Source of the DNA: Sphingomonas sp. C3-2
GTDB lineage: Bacteria; Pseudomonadota; Alphaproteobacteria; Sphingomonadales; Sphingomonadaceae
DNA: 64,000 nt
Reading direction: 5' to 3'
NCBI RefSeq assembly: GCF_033025475.1
Contig: NZ_CP130322.1
Span: 372,001-436,000, forward strand
The notes under the pieces: model-generated
What the model was told of the DNA's origin: nothing
Seen by the model: the letters and a program-made list of their open reading frames with translations, nothing else
Databases searched by the model: none
In this document: piece by piece, positions 52,320 through 62,404 of the stretch
How positions within the stretch are numbered: the stretch's first letter is position 1
How the letters are laid out: every line of letters begins with the position of its first letter
Translations under genes and position numbers: made by a program

Positions 52320-52355
52320 AGGGCCGGACCTGCCACCTCAGCGGCGTCCGGCCCT
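52320..52355. terminator. Hairpin between convergent moxR and DUF1214 genes
   Basis: Arms AGGGCCGGAC (52320-52329) and GTCCGGCCCT (52346-52355) form a perfect 10-base stem with a 16-base loop between the two convergent genes. No T-run is present. Confidence 0.5.
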
Positions 52356-52363
52356 CTCCCCCA

Positions 52364-53728
52364 TCAGGGCGCGGCCATCCGCCGCGCATGGCTCGCCGCA
52401 CGCGCCGTTCGCTGCGCCTCGCGCTCGGCCGTGGTCACATAGCGCGTATCCGCCGGCAGCGCGGCCTTCAGGTCCTTCAGCTTCACCAGCCGAACGTCGC
52501 GCACCGCGCGCGTGGCATCCGCGCCCGTCGGCAGCCCTTGCCAGCGCACCGCGTAAATACCCGCCCCATACCCCTCCGGGTCGAGCCAGTTGACCACACC
52601 CGGGTCTGCGATGGCGATGACATAGCTGATCGTCCCGTCTGCGTTTTTGTGCGCCTGCACGTTGTTGAGGCTGCTCGTACGGGCGGCATATTCATAGGCG
52701 ACACCCCAAGGATCGGTCACCTGTACGCCCAGCGACGTCGCCCCCAGCGGATCAAGCGTCATGATCAGCGCCTCGTCATCCGCCAGCCGGAAATGGCCGC
52801 TTGCCGATAGCCCGCGCCCGCCCGGCCGGTGGCGCGGCGGGGTAAGCTCGTTCGCCGGCTTCGAGAAGATGAAGCGATTATCGTAATCGACCCAATAGGG
52901 CCCGATCTTCGCGAGCAGATCCGCCGCCTGCTGCGCCAGCACGCTTTCGGTTGGTGGCGGTGGCGCAACCGGCCCGCCCACCCGCTTTATATCGAGCGCA
53001 ATCACATTCTGGCTGCCCCAGTCGGTGAACAGGTCGCGCACGATCATCAGGAAATGCCCCTTGGTCGGCGTCTGGATGTGATTGGGCCGCGTACCAGCGG
53101 GTTCGCTGTCCACGGAGATCACAAAGCTGCCATCGGCCGCAATTTGCATCTGGTCGCTGCGCAGCGCACCCAGAAAGGCGCCCCCTTCGGCCGTGATCGG
53201 GGTTGTCCCGGGGATCGCATCCATCAGCACGAAATGCTGCTCCACCGGCCCCGGCGCGGCAATCCGCCCCCGGATCTCGTAGCGCGAAGCCCCGTCGATC
53301 GGAATGTTGCGATAGACATTGTCGGGATTATCGATGCCGTAACCCGAACGCGGCACATCTATGCCGGACCAGCTATGCGGCGCATTGACCACCCAGAGCG
53401 GCACTGGCCGCGCCGCATCATCGTTCACGACATATTGGATCGCGGCGAGCGTGATCGAATCCACCGCGCGGCGGATTGTCGCCGCGCCCGCTGGCGTCTT
53501 GCCTTGCGCATCATTGCGGTAAAGCGCTTCCAACCGGGCCATTTCAGCCCGAACCGGCGCACTTGCCAGCAAATTCAGCGCAAGTTTTTCCTTCCCGATC
53601 TGGCCCTCAGTTCCAAGCGCGCCTGGCTGCTCGGTGCCGTGTGCCGCTGGCGCTTCCTTCGCCAGCCCCGTTACCGGCCATGCCAACACCATGGCACCGC
53701 ATAATGCCCAGACATTCGATCGACGCAT
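52364..53728 (-). CDS. Exported DUF1214-domain protein
   Basis: A 454-residue periplasmic protein: signal peptide MRRSNVWALCGAMVLAWPVTGLA, then a DUF1214-type beta-rich domain (NPDNVYRNIPIDGASRYEIRG, about 135-155 and onward, ending near MIVRDLFTDWG), and a C-terminal Arg/Ala-rich tail. The biochemical role is unknown. ATG 53728 has GGAG six bases upstream; a longer frame to 53866 would overlap the chemotaxis transducer gene. It is downstream of that gene on the same strand. Confidence 0.85.
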   Translation of the reverse strand: MRRSNVWALCGAMVLAWPVTGLAKEAPAAHGTEQPGALGTEGQIGKEKLALNLLASAPVRAEMARLEALYRNDAQGKTPAGAATIRRAVDSITLAAIQYVVNDDAARPVPLWVVNAPHSWSGIDVPRSGYGIDNPDNVYRNIPIDGASRYEIRGRIAAPGPVEQHFVLMDAIPGTTPITAEGGAFLGALRSDQMQIAADGSFVISVDSEPAGTRPNHIQTPTKGHFLMIVRDLFTDWGSQNVIALDIKRVGGPVAPPPPTESVLAQQAADLLAKIGPYWVDYDNRFIFSKPANELTPPRHRPGGRGLSASGHFRLADDEALIMTLDPLGATSLGVQVTDPWGVAYEYAARTSSLNNVQAHKNADGTISYVIAIADPGVVNWLDPEGYGAGIYAVRWQGLPTGADATRAVRDVRLVKLKDLKAALPADTRYVTTAEREAQRTARAASHARRMAAP

Positions 53729-53822
53729 CCTGATCTCCTTCTCTCGGGCAAGCAGTCTGCGCCGCCTGTCCCGGGCTGCAGTCTTGCAGCAAGCGCCCGA
53801 AAGACAAGCCGGATTTCGTGCC

Positions 53823-55229
53823 TCAATCGATATAGGCCAGCTCGAAATTACCCCAGCGACGGCCATTAAAGAACAGCGGCACGAACACGCTCTTCACCGC
53901 GCGGTAACGCCCCTGCCCCATGTCCTGGCGATAGGTGGTAACCATGAAATCGCCCGCAAAGGCGATCGCGCGCGCCGTCGCATCATCCATGAAGATCCGC
54001 CGGTTGCGGCAGTTCACGGCGTTCCAGACGGGATCGCCTGGCCGCTGCGGGTGAGATTTGTCCGAAATATGCGTCGGCAGATAAGCGTTCACATCGGTGC
54101 ACGCCACGCCCAGCACCCGCTCATGCCGCACGGTGAAGCGGTCAAGGATCGGGCGCACCTCGGCATCGGCAAAGCAATTGAAGCGCGTAGTGAACTGTTC
54201 GGGATCACTGCCCTGCACCGGCTGATACTGGGCATCGAACAGGTCGAAGGGCGACAATCTCTCCTCCACGAGCGCCGCTTCCACCAGATCACGCACCGCC
54301 CCCGCGCCGTCCAGCGCGATCTCGATAAAGGGCCGGTCGTCGATCTCCACTCCGCTATGCGCCAGCTTGTCGAGCATCATGTTCGATTGCAGCTCAAGCC
54401 GCCCCAGCCGATCGCGCACGCTTTGCAACTGCCCCCCATTCTCGCGCGCATCGGCGGTGAACAGCGTCAGCCCTTCCTGCACCTGTGCCACGCTGTCATG
54501 GATCATGCCGGTCGCCCGTGCGATCCCGTCGGTCTGCGCATCCACCTGCCCGACAATCTCGGTCACCGCGCGCACCGTCTCGTCGATCGTCGCAAAGCTC
54601 CGTTGCGCCGCGTGGCTCTTTTCCACGCCCTGTCCGATCTCGGCCATCACCGTGCCCGCCTCGCGGCTGAGCGACGCCATGGTCGCGCCGATCTCGTCAG
54701 TCGCCTCGCGCGTCTCCTGCGCCAGCTTCTTCACCTCTTCGGCCACCACTGCAAAAGTCCGCCCGGCATCGCCCGCCCGTTCAGCCTCAATCGCAGCATT
54801 AAGCGCCAACATTTTGGTTTTACGGGCAATAGCATCGATCCCGGCGGATACGCGCTGCACCTGCGCCATCGCCGCAGCAAAGCTCGTCATATGCGCGCCC
54901 AGCCGCCCAACCAGATCGGTCAGCCCCGCGCAATCCTCGATCGAGGCGCGCACCGTCTCGCCACCATTTACAAGCTGCTGGCGCGCCTGATCGGACAGCA
55001 TCCGCGCTTCGTCGGTCGAATCCGCCACCCGACGCTGGTCCGCGCTCAGCGATGCCGTCACTGCCTCCAGTGCTTCCAGCATCCCCAACTGGCGCGAGAT
55101 CCGGGCGCTTACCCCGGCCACATAGCCCGACGCATCGCTGCATTCGACGGCCAGTTGGCCGCAATCCTGCGCCACCGCGTTGATCAGTTGCGCATCCGCA
55201 TCGCTCGTCACCGCAATATTCGTGGCCAT
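53823..55229 (-). CDS. Soluble methyl-accepting-type transducer with C-terminal sensor domain
   Basis: A 468-residue cytoplasmic protein with no transmembrane helix. The signalling hairpin tip [20 protein letters not shown] (140-159) continues as [12 protein letters not shown] to 171; the domain therefore lies in the N-terminal half, opposite to classic receptors. A C-terminal domain (about 310-468) with [24 protein letters not shown] and TYRQDMGQG resembles the sensor module of other soluble, reversed-order transducers. No che or flagellar genes adjoin it. It sits between moxR and its VWA partner on the opposite strand. Confidence 0.9.
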   Translation of the reverse strand: MATNIAVTSDADAQLINAVAQDCGQLAVECSDASGYVAGVSARISRQLGMLEALEAVTASLSADQRRVADSTDEARMLSDQARQQLVNGGETVRASIEDCAGLTDLVGRLGAHMTSFAAAMAQVQRVSAGIDAIARKTKMLALNAAIEAERAGDAGRTFAVVAEEVKKLAQETREATDEIGATMASLSREAGTVMAEIGQGVEKSHAAQRSFATIDETVRAVTEIVGQVDAQTDGIARATGMIHDSVAQVQEGLTLFTADARENGGQLQSVRDRLGRLELQSNMMLDKLAHSGVEIDDRPFIEIALDGAGAVRDLVEAALVEERLSPFDLFDAQYQPVQGSDPEQFTTRFNCFADAEVRPILDRFTVRHERVLGVACTDVNAYLPTHISDKSHPQRPGDPVWNAVNCRNRRIFMDDATARAIAFAGDFMVTTYRQDMGQGRYRAVKSVFVPLFFNGRRWGNFELAYID

Positions 55230-55336
55230 CCGCCCCTCGCACCCCATCTGGATAAACGGTCTAGCTGCAATTATTTTAGACGTGGTTAACCGCGTCCGGG
55301 ATTGCGGGCGGGCGGCAAGATGCTAGTTTCCGGCGC

Positions 55337-56518
55337 ATGTTCTTCTCCTTTCTCGATGCGCTGCGCCAGGCCGGCATTCCCGCTTCCCTCAAGGAACATC
55401 TCGTCCTGCTCGATGCGCTCCAGCGCGATGTGATCGAGCAACGGCCCGAGGAATTCTATTATCTCGCCCGCGCCACGCTGGTGAAGGACGAAGCGATGCT
55501 CGATCGTTTCGATCAGGTTTTCGCAAAAGTTTTCAAGGGCATTGAAAGCGACCTTTCAACCAGCACCGCTGAAATTCCCGAAGAGTGGCTGCGCAAGGTG
55601 GCCGAACTTTATCTCACGCCCGAACAGATGGCCGAGATCGAAAAGCTCGGTTCGTGGGAAGAGATCATGGAGACGCTGAAAAAGCGGCTTGAGGAACAAC
55701 AGGGTCGCCATCAGGGCGGCAACAAGTGGATCGGCACCGGCGGCACCTCGCCCTTCGGCGCCTATGGCTATAATCCCGAGGGCATCCGTATCGGCCAAGC
55801 CGAAGGGCGCCACGGCCGCGCGATCAAGGTGTGGGACAAGCGGGAATTCAAGAATCTCGACACCACCCGCGAACTCGGCACGCGCAACATCAAGGTGGCG
55901 CTCCGGCGGCTGCGCCGTTTCGCGCGGCAGGGTGCGGCCACCGAACTCGATATCGACGGAACGATCGACGGTACAGCGCGGCAGGGCTGGCTCGACATCC
56001 ATATGCGCCCCGAACGGCACAATGCGGTGAAGCTGCTCCTCTTCCTCGATATCGGCGGATCGATGGATCCCCATATCCGGCTGTGCGAGGAACTGTTTTC
56101 CGCCGCGACCACCGAGTTCAAGCACCTCGAATTCTTCTATTTCCACAACTGCGTCTACGAAGGCGTGTGGAAAGACAATGCCCGCCGCTTCACCGAGCGG
56201 ACGCCCACCTGGGAAGTGCTCCACAAATATGGGCACGACTATAAGCTTGTCTTCGTCGGCGACGCCGCGATGAGCCCCTATGAGATCACCCATCCCGGCG
56301 GCTCGGTCGAACATTTCAACGAGGAAGCGGGCGCGGTCTGGATGCAGCGGATGACCGATGTCTATCCCGCCGCCGTTTGGCTAAACCCCACGCCCGAACA
56401 GCATTGGGGCTATTCGCAGTCCACCCGCATGATGCGCGAACTCATGCGCGATCGCATGTATCCGCTGACACTCGAAGGACTTGATAACGCAATGAAAGAA
56501 TTAACCAGAAAATACTGA
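55337..56518 (+). CDS. VWA domain protein, CoxE-like MoxR partner
   Basis: A 393-residue protein: helical N-terminal part, a Gly-rich linker (QGGNKWIGTGGTSPFGAYGYN, about 128-148), and a C-terminal VWA domain with a metal-ion-dependent adhesion motif DIGGSMD starting at D238. This CoxE-like architecture is the usual partner of MoxR ATPases, which here is the gene at 51468. The two genes are on the same strand, separated by about 3 kb of reverse-strand genes. The client protein is unknown. Confidence 0.92.
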   Translation: MFFSFLDALRQAGIPASLKEHLVLLDALQRDVIEQRPEEFYYLARATLVKDEAMLDRFDQVFAKVFKGIESDLSTSTAEIPEEWLRKVAELYLTPEQMAEIEKLGSWEEIMETLKKRLEEQQGRHQGGNKWIGTGGTSPFGAYGYNPEGIRIGQAEGRHGRAIKVWDKREFKNLDTTRELGTRNIKVALRRLRRFARQGAATELDIDGTIDGTARQGWLDIHMRPERHNAVKLLLFLDIGGSMDPHIRLCEELFSAATTEFKHLEFFYFHNCVYEGVWKDNARRFTERTPTWEVLHKYGHDYKLVFVGDAAMSPYEITHPGGSVEHFNEEAGAVWMQRMTDVYPAAVWLNPTPEQHWGYSQSTRMMRELMRDRMYPLTLEGLDNAMKELTRKY

Positions 56519-56577
56519 TACTATTTGATTTTGATTGAAAATCATATGCAACACATTTGCAATGTCATGTCGCTTTC

Positions 56578-57687
56578 TCAGCCCTTTCGGGCACGGTGCA
56601 GCGTCCCGCCGGTCATCGGCGCGGGCGCACCGGTTGTCCCCGGAAAGCTGATCGGCAGGCCTTTCAGCGACCGGACGGCCATATAGGCAAAGCCCTCGGC
56701 CTCCACCGCGTCGCCATTCCAGCCCATGCCGTCGACCGCCTCGACCGGGCAGCCACACGCCTCGGCCAGCATCGCCATCATCGTACGGTTATGGCGCCCG
56801 CCACCCGCCACCATGATCCGCTCGGGCCGCTCGGGCAGATGGTCTAGCGCGCGCGCCACCGCCTGTGCAGTGAACGCGGTCAGTGTCGCGGCGCCGTCGG
56901 CCAAGTCCAGCCCCTCTACGGCTGCGATGCTGAACGCCTCACGGTCGATCGATTTGGGCGCAGGCAGCCCGAACCACGGATCGGCCAACATTCCCGCCAG
57001 CACCGCCGCGTCCACTTTGCCCCGCGCCGCGGTTCCGCCATCCTCGTCAAAGCCGACGCCGCCATGCGCCTGCATCCAATTGTCGATCAGCCCGCTCGCC
57101 ATCCCGGTGTCGAAGGCGATGAGCGTGTCGTCGCTGCCGACAAAGGTGATGTTCGCTACCCCGCCCAGATTGAGCACCGCCAGCGGATGCCGCAGCCCGG
57201 CGGTCAGCGCGCGGTGATAGACGGGAAGCAGCGGCGCCCCCTGCCCGCCGGCACTCACATCGTCGATGCGCAGGTCGCCCACCACATCGATCCCGCTTGC
57301 GCTCGCCAGCCCGGCCCAGTCGCCAATCTGCCAGGTCCAGCCGCGCTCGGGCCGGTGCGCCACGGTATGTCCGTGAAATCCGATGATATCGACGTCTTCG
57401 GCCGCCATGCCCAGTTGCGTAAGCAGGCCTTGTACCGCATCGGCATGCAGCGCGGTCAGTTCGCGCTCGACCGCGCCGATCAGCGGGTCTTCGCCCGGTC
57501 CCTCCATCGCCATCGCCTTGAGGCAGGCCGCCGCCAGCCGTTCGCGAAAGCCGGGGTCATAGGCGACGCCATGAAACCCCATCGGCTCGGTGCGCCCTTC
57601 CCCATCGGTCCGGATCATCGCCGCGTCGATCCCGTCACGCGATGTGCCCGACATCAATCCAATGGCAACCATGCTACCCAATCGCAT
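56578..57687 (-). CDS. anmK: Anhydro-N-acetylmuramic acid kinase
   Basis: A peptidoglycan-recycling kinase that phosphorylates and opens 1,6-anhydroMurNAc. The 369-residue product has [18 protein letters not shown] (6-23), [21 protein letters not shown] and AGGGRHN near the C terminus, all typical of AnmK. Start ATG 57687 (MRLG) is used; ATG 57672 (MVAIGLM) is equally possible and would not leave a longer tail before tyrS. It is divergent from tyrS. No other muropeptide recycling gene is adjacent. Confidence 0.94.
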   Translation of the reverse strand: MRLGSMVAIGLMSGTSRDGIDAAMIRTDGEGRTEPMGFHGVAYDPGFRERLAAACLKAMAMEGPGEDPLIGAVERELTALHADAVQGLLTQLGMAAEDVDIIGFHGHTVAHRPERGWTWQIGDWAGLASASGIDVVGDLRIDDVSAGGQGAPLLPVYHRALTAGLRHPLAVLNLGGVANITFVGSDDTLIAFDTGMASGLIDNWMQAHGGVGFDEDGGTAARGKVDAAVLAGMLADPWFGLPAPKSIDREAFSIAAVEGLDLADGAATLTAFTAQAVARALDHLPERPERIMVAGGGRHNRTMMAMLAEACGCPVEAVDGMGWNGDAVEAEGFAYMAVRSLKGLPISFPGTTGAPAPMTGGTLHRARKG

Positions 57688-57713
57688 CACTCCGTGCTAA
57701 GCGCCGCCGCGCT

Positions 57714-58937
57714 ATGACCCAATATAAGTCCGATCTCCTGAACCTCCTCGATAGCCGAGGCTATATCCACCAGACAACCGATGCCGAAGCGCTCGACGCA
57801 CTGGCCGTGAAGGAAATCGTGCCGGGTTATATCGGCTTCGATCCGACGGCGCCTTCGCTCCATGTCGGGTCGCTCGTCCAGATCATGATGCTGCGCCGCC
57901 TCCAGCAGGCCGGCCACAAGCCGCTCGTCCTGATGGGTGGCGGCACCGGCAAGATCGGTGATCCGAGCTTCAAGGACGAAGCCCGCAAGCTGATGACCGA
58001 CGAAGTGATCCAGTCCAACGTCGCGTCGATCAAGCGCGTCTTCGAAAATTTCCTCACCTTTGGCGACGGCCCGACCGACGCCGTGATGCTCGACAATGCC
58101 GAATGGCTCGACAAGCTCGAATACATCCCGTTCCTGCGTGAAATCGGCCAGCACTTCTCGGTCAACCGCATGCTCAGCTTCGATTCCGTCAAGCTGCGCC
58201 TCGACCGCGAACAGTCGCTGTCGTTCCTCGAATTCAACTACATGATCCTGCAGGCCTATGACTTCCGCGAACTGTCGGAACGCTATGCCTGCCGCCTCCA
58301 GATGGGCGGATCGGATCAGTGGGGCAATATCGTCAACGGCATCGAACTCACTCGCCGCAAGGACGGCACGCAGGTGTTCGGGCTGACCACCCCGCTCATC
58401 ACCACCGCCGATGGCGGCAAGATGGGCAAGACGATGGCGGGCGCCGTCTGGCTTAATGCCGACATGCTCAGCCCCTATGATTACTGGCAGTTCTGGCGGA
58501 ACACGCAGGACGCCGATGTTGGCCGCTTCCTGCGCCTGTTCACCGATGTTCCGCTCGACGAGATCGCCGAGCTCGAAAAGGCAGAGGGCGCGGCGATCAA
58601 CGACGTGAAAAAGCGCCTGGCCGACGAAGCCACCGCGCTCTGCCACGGTCGCGAAGCCGCCGAGGCGGCCGCCGAAACCGCGCGCAAGACGTTCGAACTG
58701 GGCGTTGCCGGCGGCGAACTGCCGACGCTCGCCGTCGGCCCCGACGGCATCGGCATCCTTCAGGCGAACGTCCAACTGGGCTTTGCCGCGTCGAATGGCG
58801 AGGTGAAGCGCAAGGTTCAGGAAGGCGCGATCCGCGTGAATGACGAAAAGGTCTCGGACATCCAGCATATCGTGAAAGCTGGCGACAAGGTGAGCTTCGG
58901 CGCCAAGAAGCATGGGCTGATCGTCGCGGAAGCCTGA
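57714..58937 (+). CDS. tyrS: Tyrosyl-tRNA synthetase
   Basis: The 407-residue class I aminoacyl-tRNA synthetase. HIGH-like motif PSLHVG (47-52), KMSKS-like motif KMGKT, and a C-terminal S4 RNA-binding domain (about 345-407; [17 protein letters not shown]). ATG 57714 gives MTQYKSDLL; a longer frame antisense to anmK is rejected. The BaiN-like flavoprotein gene follows by 24 bases. Confidence 0.97.
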   Translation: MTQYKSDLLNLLDSRGYIHQTTDAEALDALAVKEIVPGYIGFDPTAPSLHVGSLVQIMMLRRLQQAGHKPLVLMGGGTGKIGDPSFKDEARKLMTDEVIQSNVASIKRVFENFLTFGDGPTDAVMLDNAEWLDKLEYIPFLREIGQHFSVNRMLSFDSVKLRLDREQSLSFLEFNYMILQAYDFRELSERYACRLQMGGSDQWGNIVNGIELTRRKDGTQVFGLTTPLITTADGGKMGKTMAGAVWLNADMLSPYDYWQFWRNTQDADVGRFLRLFTDVPLDEIAELEKAEGAAINDVKKRLADEATALCHGREAAEAAAETARKTFELGVAGGELPTLAVGPDGIGILQANVQLGFAASNGEVKRKVQEGAIRVNDEKVSDIQHIVKAGDKVSFGAKKHGLIVAEA

Positions 58938-58961
58938 TCGGCTCCCGCCCGGTACCACATC

Positions 58962-60158
58962 ATGCGTCAGGACGAGCCTTTCGACGCCATCATCCTGGGC
59001 GCGGGCGCGGCCGGGCTGATGGCCGCCCGCACCGCTGGCCTTCTGGGCCAGCGCGTGCTGGTGCTCGACCATGCCGATCGACCGGGCAAGAAAATCCTGA
59101 TTTCGGGCGGCGGGCGGTGCAATTTCACCAATATCCACACCGCCCCCGATCGCTTCCTTTCGGCCAACCCCCATTTCGTCAAATCGGCGCTGGGGCGCTA
59201 TCAGCCGCAGGATTTCATCGATCTCGTCGAACGCTACGGCATCTCTTGGCACGAAAAGACGCTGGGCCAGCTCTTCTGCGACGGCTCCTCACGCCAGATC
59301 GTCGACATGCTGCTCGACGAATGTGCACAGGGGCAGGTCGATATACGCTGCGATCACCGCATCGTCGCGGTCGACAGGCCCGATGGTCGGTTCCGCGTCT
59401 CCACCCAGCATGGTGCCTTCATCGCCCCGGCACTGGTGATCGCCACCGGCGGCCCGTCCATTCCCAAAATGGGCGCCACCGGCTTTGGTTATGATCTCGC
59501 GCGGCAGTTCAACCTCAAGGTCATCGAACCCCGCCCCGCGCTCGTCCCGCTCACGCTGTCGGGCGATGACATGATGTTTCGTGGCCTTTCGGGCATCGCG
59601 GTCGACAGCGTCGCCGCCCACGGCAAGACACGCTTTCGCGAAGCCTCGCTCTTCACGCACAAGGGTCTGTCGGGCCCCGCCATCCTCCAGATCTCATCCT
59701 ATTGGCGTCCCGGCGAAGCAATCACGATCAACCTGCTGCCCGACAGCGATGCCGCCGCCGCACTGGTCGAGGCCAAGCGCCAGCGCCCCAAACTCCACAT
59801 CCACAGCCTGCTCGGCGAATGGCTGCCCGATCGCCTTGTCGATCTTCTCCGCGCGCCCTTGGGCCTCAGCGGCGAACTCGCCAATATCGCCGACAAGGCG
59901 CTCATTGCCGCGGGCAACCGTCTCAATGGCTGGCGCTTCACGCCCAATGGTTCGGAAGGCTTCGCCAAGGCCGAAGTCACCGTCGGCGGAGTCGACACGT
60001 CCGGGCTTTCCTCGCGCACCATGGAAGCGCGCAGCATCCCCGGCCTCTATTTCATAGGGGAGGCGGTCGACGTCACCGGCTGGCTCGGCGGCTATAATTT
60101 CCAATGGGCCTGGGCCAGCGGCAATGCCACCGGCGAAGCGATTGCGCAGCAGCAGTAG
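58962..60158 (+). CDS. BaiN/YhiN-family FAD-dependent oxidoreductase
   Basis: A 398-residue HI0933/YhiN-type flavoprotein: FAD-binding GAGAAGLMAA (13-22), the family hallmark ISGGGRCNFTN (about 47-57), a mid-protein VIATGGPS, and GGYNFQWAWASG near the C terminus. BaiN reduces unsaturated bile acid in gut bacteria, but the general role of this family is not settled. It follows tyrS by 24 bases. Confidence 0.92.
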   Translation: MRQDEPFDAIILGAGAAGLMAARTAGLLGQRVLVLDHADRPGKKILISGGGRCNFTNIHTAPDRFLSANPHFVKSALGRYQPQDFIDLVERYGISWHEKTLGQLFCDGSSRQIVDMLLDECAQGQVDIRCDHRIVAVDRPDGRFRVSTQHGAFIAPALVIATGGPSIPKMGATGFGYDLARQFNLKVIEPRPALVPLTLSGDDMMFRGLSGIAVDSVAAHGKTRFREASLFTHKGLSGPAILQISSYWRPGEAITINLLPDSDAAAALVEAKRQRPKLHIHSLLGEWLPDRLVDLLRAPLGLSGELANIADKALIAAGNRLNGWRFTPNGSEGFAKAEVTVGGVDTSGLSSRTMEARSIPGLYFIGEAVDVTGWLGGYNFQWAWASGNATGEAIAQQQ

Positions 60159-60242
60159 CTATCTGTTCAAAGCAGTGATATAGGGCCGCGCTTCCGCCGG
60201 ATTCGCGATCGCGCGTTCCGCCGCCCATAAATTGGAATTCAG

Positions 60243-61949
60243 ATGCCCTTTTCTTCGCTGCCCGCCGCCATTGGCGAGGCGCTGGTCGAGCGCGGTTATG
60301 CTGCGCCTACCGACGTTCAGTCCGCAATCATCACGCAGGAAACCCAGGGTCGGGATCTGCTCGTCTCGGCACAGACCGGCTCGGGCAAGACCGTGGCCTT
60401 CGGCCTTGCGATGGCGTCGGATCTGCTCGGCGATCAGGGCAAGCTCCCCTTCGCGGTATCGCCGCTGGCGCTGATCGTCGCGCCCACCCGCGAACTGGCG
60501 ATGCAGGTGCAGCGCGAACTCACTTGGCTTTATGCCAAGACCGGGGCGCGCGTGGCATCGTGCGTGGGCGGCATGAACATCCGGCAGGAACAGCGTGCGC
60601 TTCAGGGCGGCGCGCATATCGTCGTCGGCACCCCCGGCCGTCTGCGCGACCATCTCGAACGCGGCAGCCTGGTCACCAGCAACATCAAGGTCGTCGTGCT
60701 CGACGAAGCCGACGAAATGCTCGACATGGGCTTCCGTGAGGAAATCGAAGAAATCCTCGACGTCACGCCCGAAGGCCGCCGTACGCTGCTCTTCTCGGCC
60801 ACGCTGCCCAAGCCAATCGCCAATCTCGCCAAGACCTATCAGCGCGACGCGCTGCGCATCCAGACGATCTCGGCCGGCCAGAGCCATGCCGATATCGACT
60901 ATCGCGCCATCGCCGTATCGCCCGCCGATATCGAAAACTCGGTCGTCAACGTGCTGCGCTTCTATGAGGCCGATGGCGCGATGGTTTTCTGCGCCACGCG
61001 CGAAAACGTCCGCCGCCTTCAGGCGCGCCTTGTCGAACGCGGTTTCGCCGCCGTCGCGCTGTCGGGCGAACTGAGCCAGAACGAACGCAACCACGCGCTT
61101 CAGGCGCTGCGCGATCGCCGCGCCCGCGTCTGCGTCGCAACCGACGTCGCTGCACGCGGCATCGATCTTCCCAATCTCGGCCTTGTGGTTCACGCCGAAC
61201 TGCCGGTCGACGCCGAAACGCTCCAGCACCGCTCGGGCCGCACCGGCCGTGCGGGCCGCAAGGGCACCTGCGTCATGATCGTTCCCTATCAGCGCCGCCG
61301 CCGCGCCGAAGGGCTGATGCGCGCCGCAACCGTCAAGGCCGAGTGGGTCGACGCCCCCAGCGCCGAAGACATCCGCGCCCGCGATCAGGAACGCCTGCTC
61401 GAAACGATCGTTCCGAGCGAACCGAGCGAAGACGATCTGGTCGTCGCAAAGCAGCTTCTCGAACGCCACAGCGCCGAGGAAATCGCAGCAGCGCTCGTCC
61501 GCGCGCATCGCCGCGACCTGCCCGAGCCCGAAGATCTGCTTGGCAACGGCCCCGACGAACGCCGCGACGGCAAGCGCGACGGGTTCGACGACACTGTATG
61601 GTTCCGTATGAACATCGGTCGCAACGACCGCGCCGATCCGCGCTGGATCCTGCCGCTCATCTGCCGCCGCGGGCACATCACCAAGAACGAAATCGGCGCG
61701 ATCCGCATTGGCGATCGGGAAACCTTCTTCCAAATTCCCCGCCCGATGGCCGATCGTTTCGCCATGGCCGTCGCCAAGACCGCGACCGAGGATGACGATG
61801 TTCTGATCGAGGCCTCGTCGGAAGGCCCCGTCCCCACGCGCGGTGGTGGCCGCCGTCGTCCCAATGGCCCGCCGCCGGCGCACAAGCGGCACAATGCGCG
61901 CCCCTACAACAACGCCAACAAAGGCGGCAAACGGCCCGGCCGCCGCTGA
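60243..61949 (+). CDS. DEAD-box RNA helicase with DbpA-type RNA-binding domain
   Basis: A 568-residue DEAD-box helicase. Q motif near 19-28, Walker A AQTGSGKT (43-50), LDEADEML, SATLP and HRSGRTGRAGR in order, then a C-terminal DbpA/CsdA RNA-binding domain (about 455-530; RMNIGRNDRADPRWILPLICRRG) and a basic tail rich in Arg/Pro/Gly. It probably acts in ribosome assembly or cold adaptation. It overlaps the DUF188 gene by one base (TGATG). Confidence 0.95.
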   Translation: MPFSSLPAAIGEALVERGYAAPTDVQSAIITQETQGRDLLVSAQTGSGKTVAFGLAMASDLLGDQGKLPFAVSPLALIVAPTRELAMQVQRELTWLYAKTGARVASCVGGMNIRQEQRALQGGAHIVVGTPGRLRDHLERGSLVTSNIKVVVLDEADEMLDMGFREEIEEILDVTPEGRRTLLFSATLPKPIANLAKTYQRDALRIQTISAGQSHADIDYRAIAVSPADIENSVVNVLRFYEADGAMVFCATRENVRRLQARLVERGFAAVALSGELSQNERNHALQALRDRRARVCVATDVAARGIDLPNLGLVVHAELPVDAETLQHRSGRTGRAGRKGTCVMIVPYQRRRRAEGLMRAATVKAEWVDAPSAEDIRARDQERLLETIVPSEPSEDDLVVAKQLLERHSAEEIAAALVRAHRRDLPEPEDLLGNGPDERRDGKRDGFDDTVWFRMNIGRNDRADPRWILPLICRRGHITKNEIGAIRIGDRETFFQIPRPMADRFAMAVAKTATEDDDVLIEASSEGPVPTRGGGRRRPNGPPPAHKRHNARPYNNANKGGKRPGRR

Positions 61950-62404
61950 TGATCCTGGTTGATGGCGACGCCTGCCCGGTAAAGGAAGAAGCCTACCGGG
62001 TAGCGCGTCGCTACAACCTGCCGGTCCGCGTCGTCACGAACAGCTTTCTGCGCGTGCCACAGGAAGCATTGATCGAACGCATTCTGGTCGATTCGGGCTT
62101 TGACGCCGCCGACAACTGGATCGCCGAACGCGCCGATCCCTCCACAATCGTCATCACCGCCGATATTCTGCTGGCTGATCGGTGCGTCAAGGCTGGCGCC
62201 ACCGTGCTCGGCCCCAATGGCCGTGCCTTCGACACGCAATCGATCGGCAGCGCGGTTGCCACCCGGGCCCTTATGGAAGATCTGCGCGCCATGGACGCGG
62301 TTCGCGGCGGCCCGCCGCCCTTCAGCAAGGCGGATCGTTCGAATTTCCTGTCGGCATTGGATCAGGCTGCCAATCGCCTGATCCGATCGCGCCCCTCAGC
62401 CTGA
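61949..62404 (+). CDS. DUF188 (YaiI/YqxD) family protein
   Basis: A 151-residue protein of the UPF0178/DUF188 family, a PIN-like fold: start MILVDGDACPVKEEAYRVA, then DPSTIVITADILLADRCV and FSKADRSNF near the end. The conserved Asp residues (D5, D7) look nuclease-like, but no activity is established. ATG 61949 overlaps the helicase stop. Its last 9 bases overlap the convergent recG stop region. Confidence 0.93.
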   Translation: MILVDGDACPVKEEAYRVARRYNLPVRVVTNSFLRVPQEALIERILVDSGFDAADNWIAERADPSTIVITADILLADRCVKAGATVLGPNGRAFDTQSIGSAVATRALMEDLRAMDAVRGGPPPFSKADRSNFLSALDQAANRLIRSRPSA

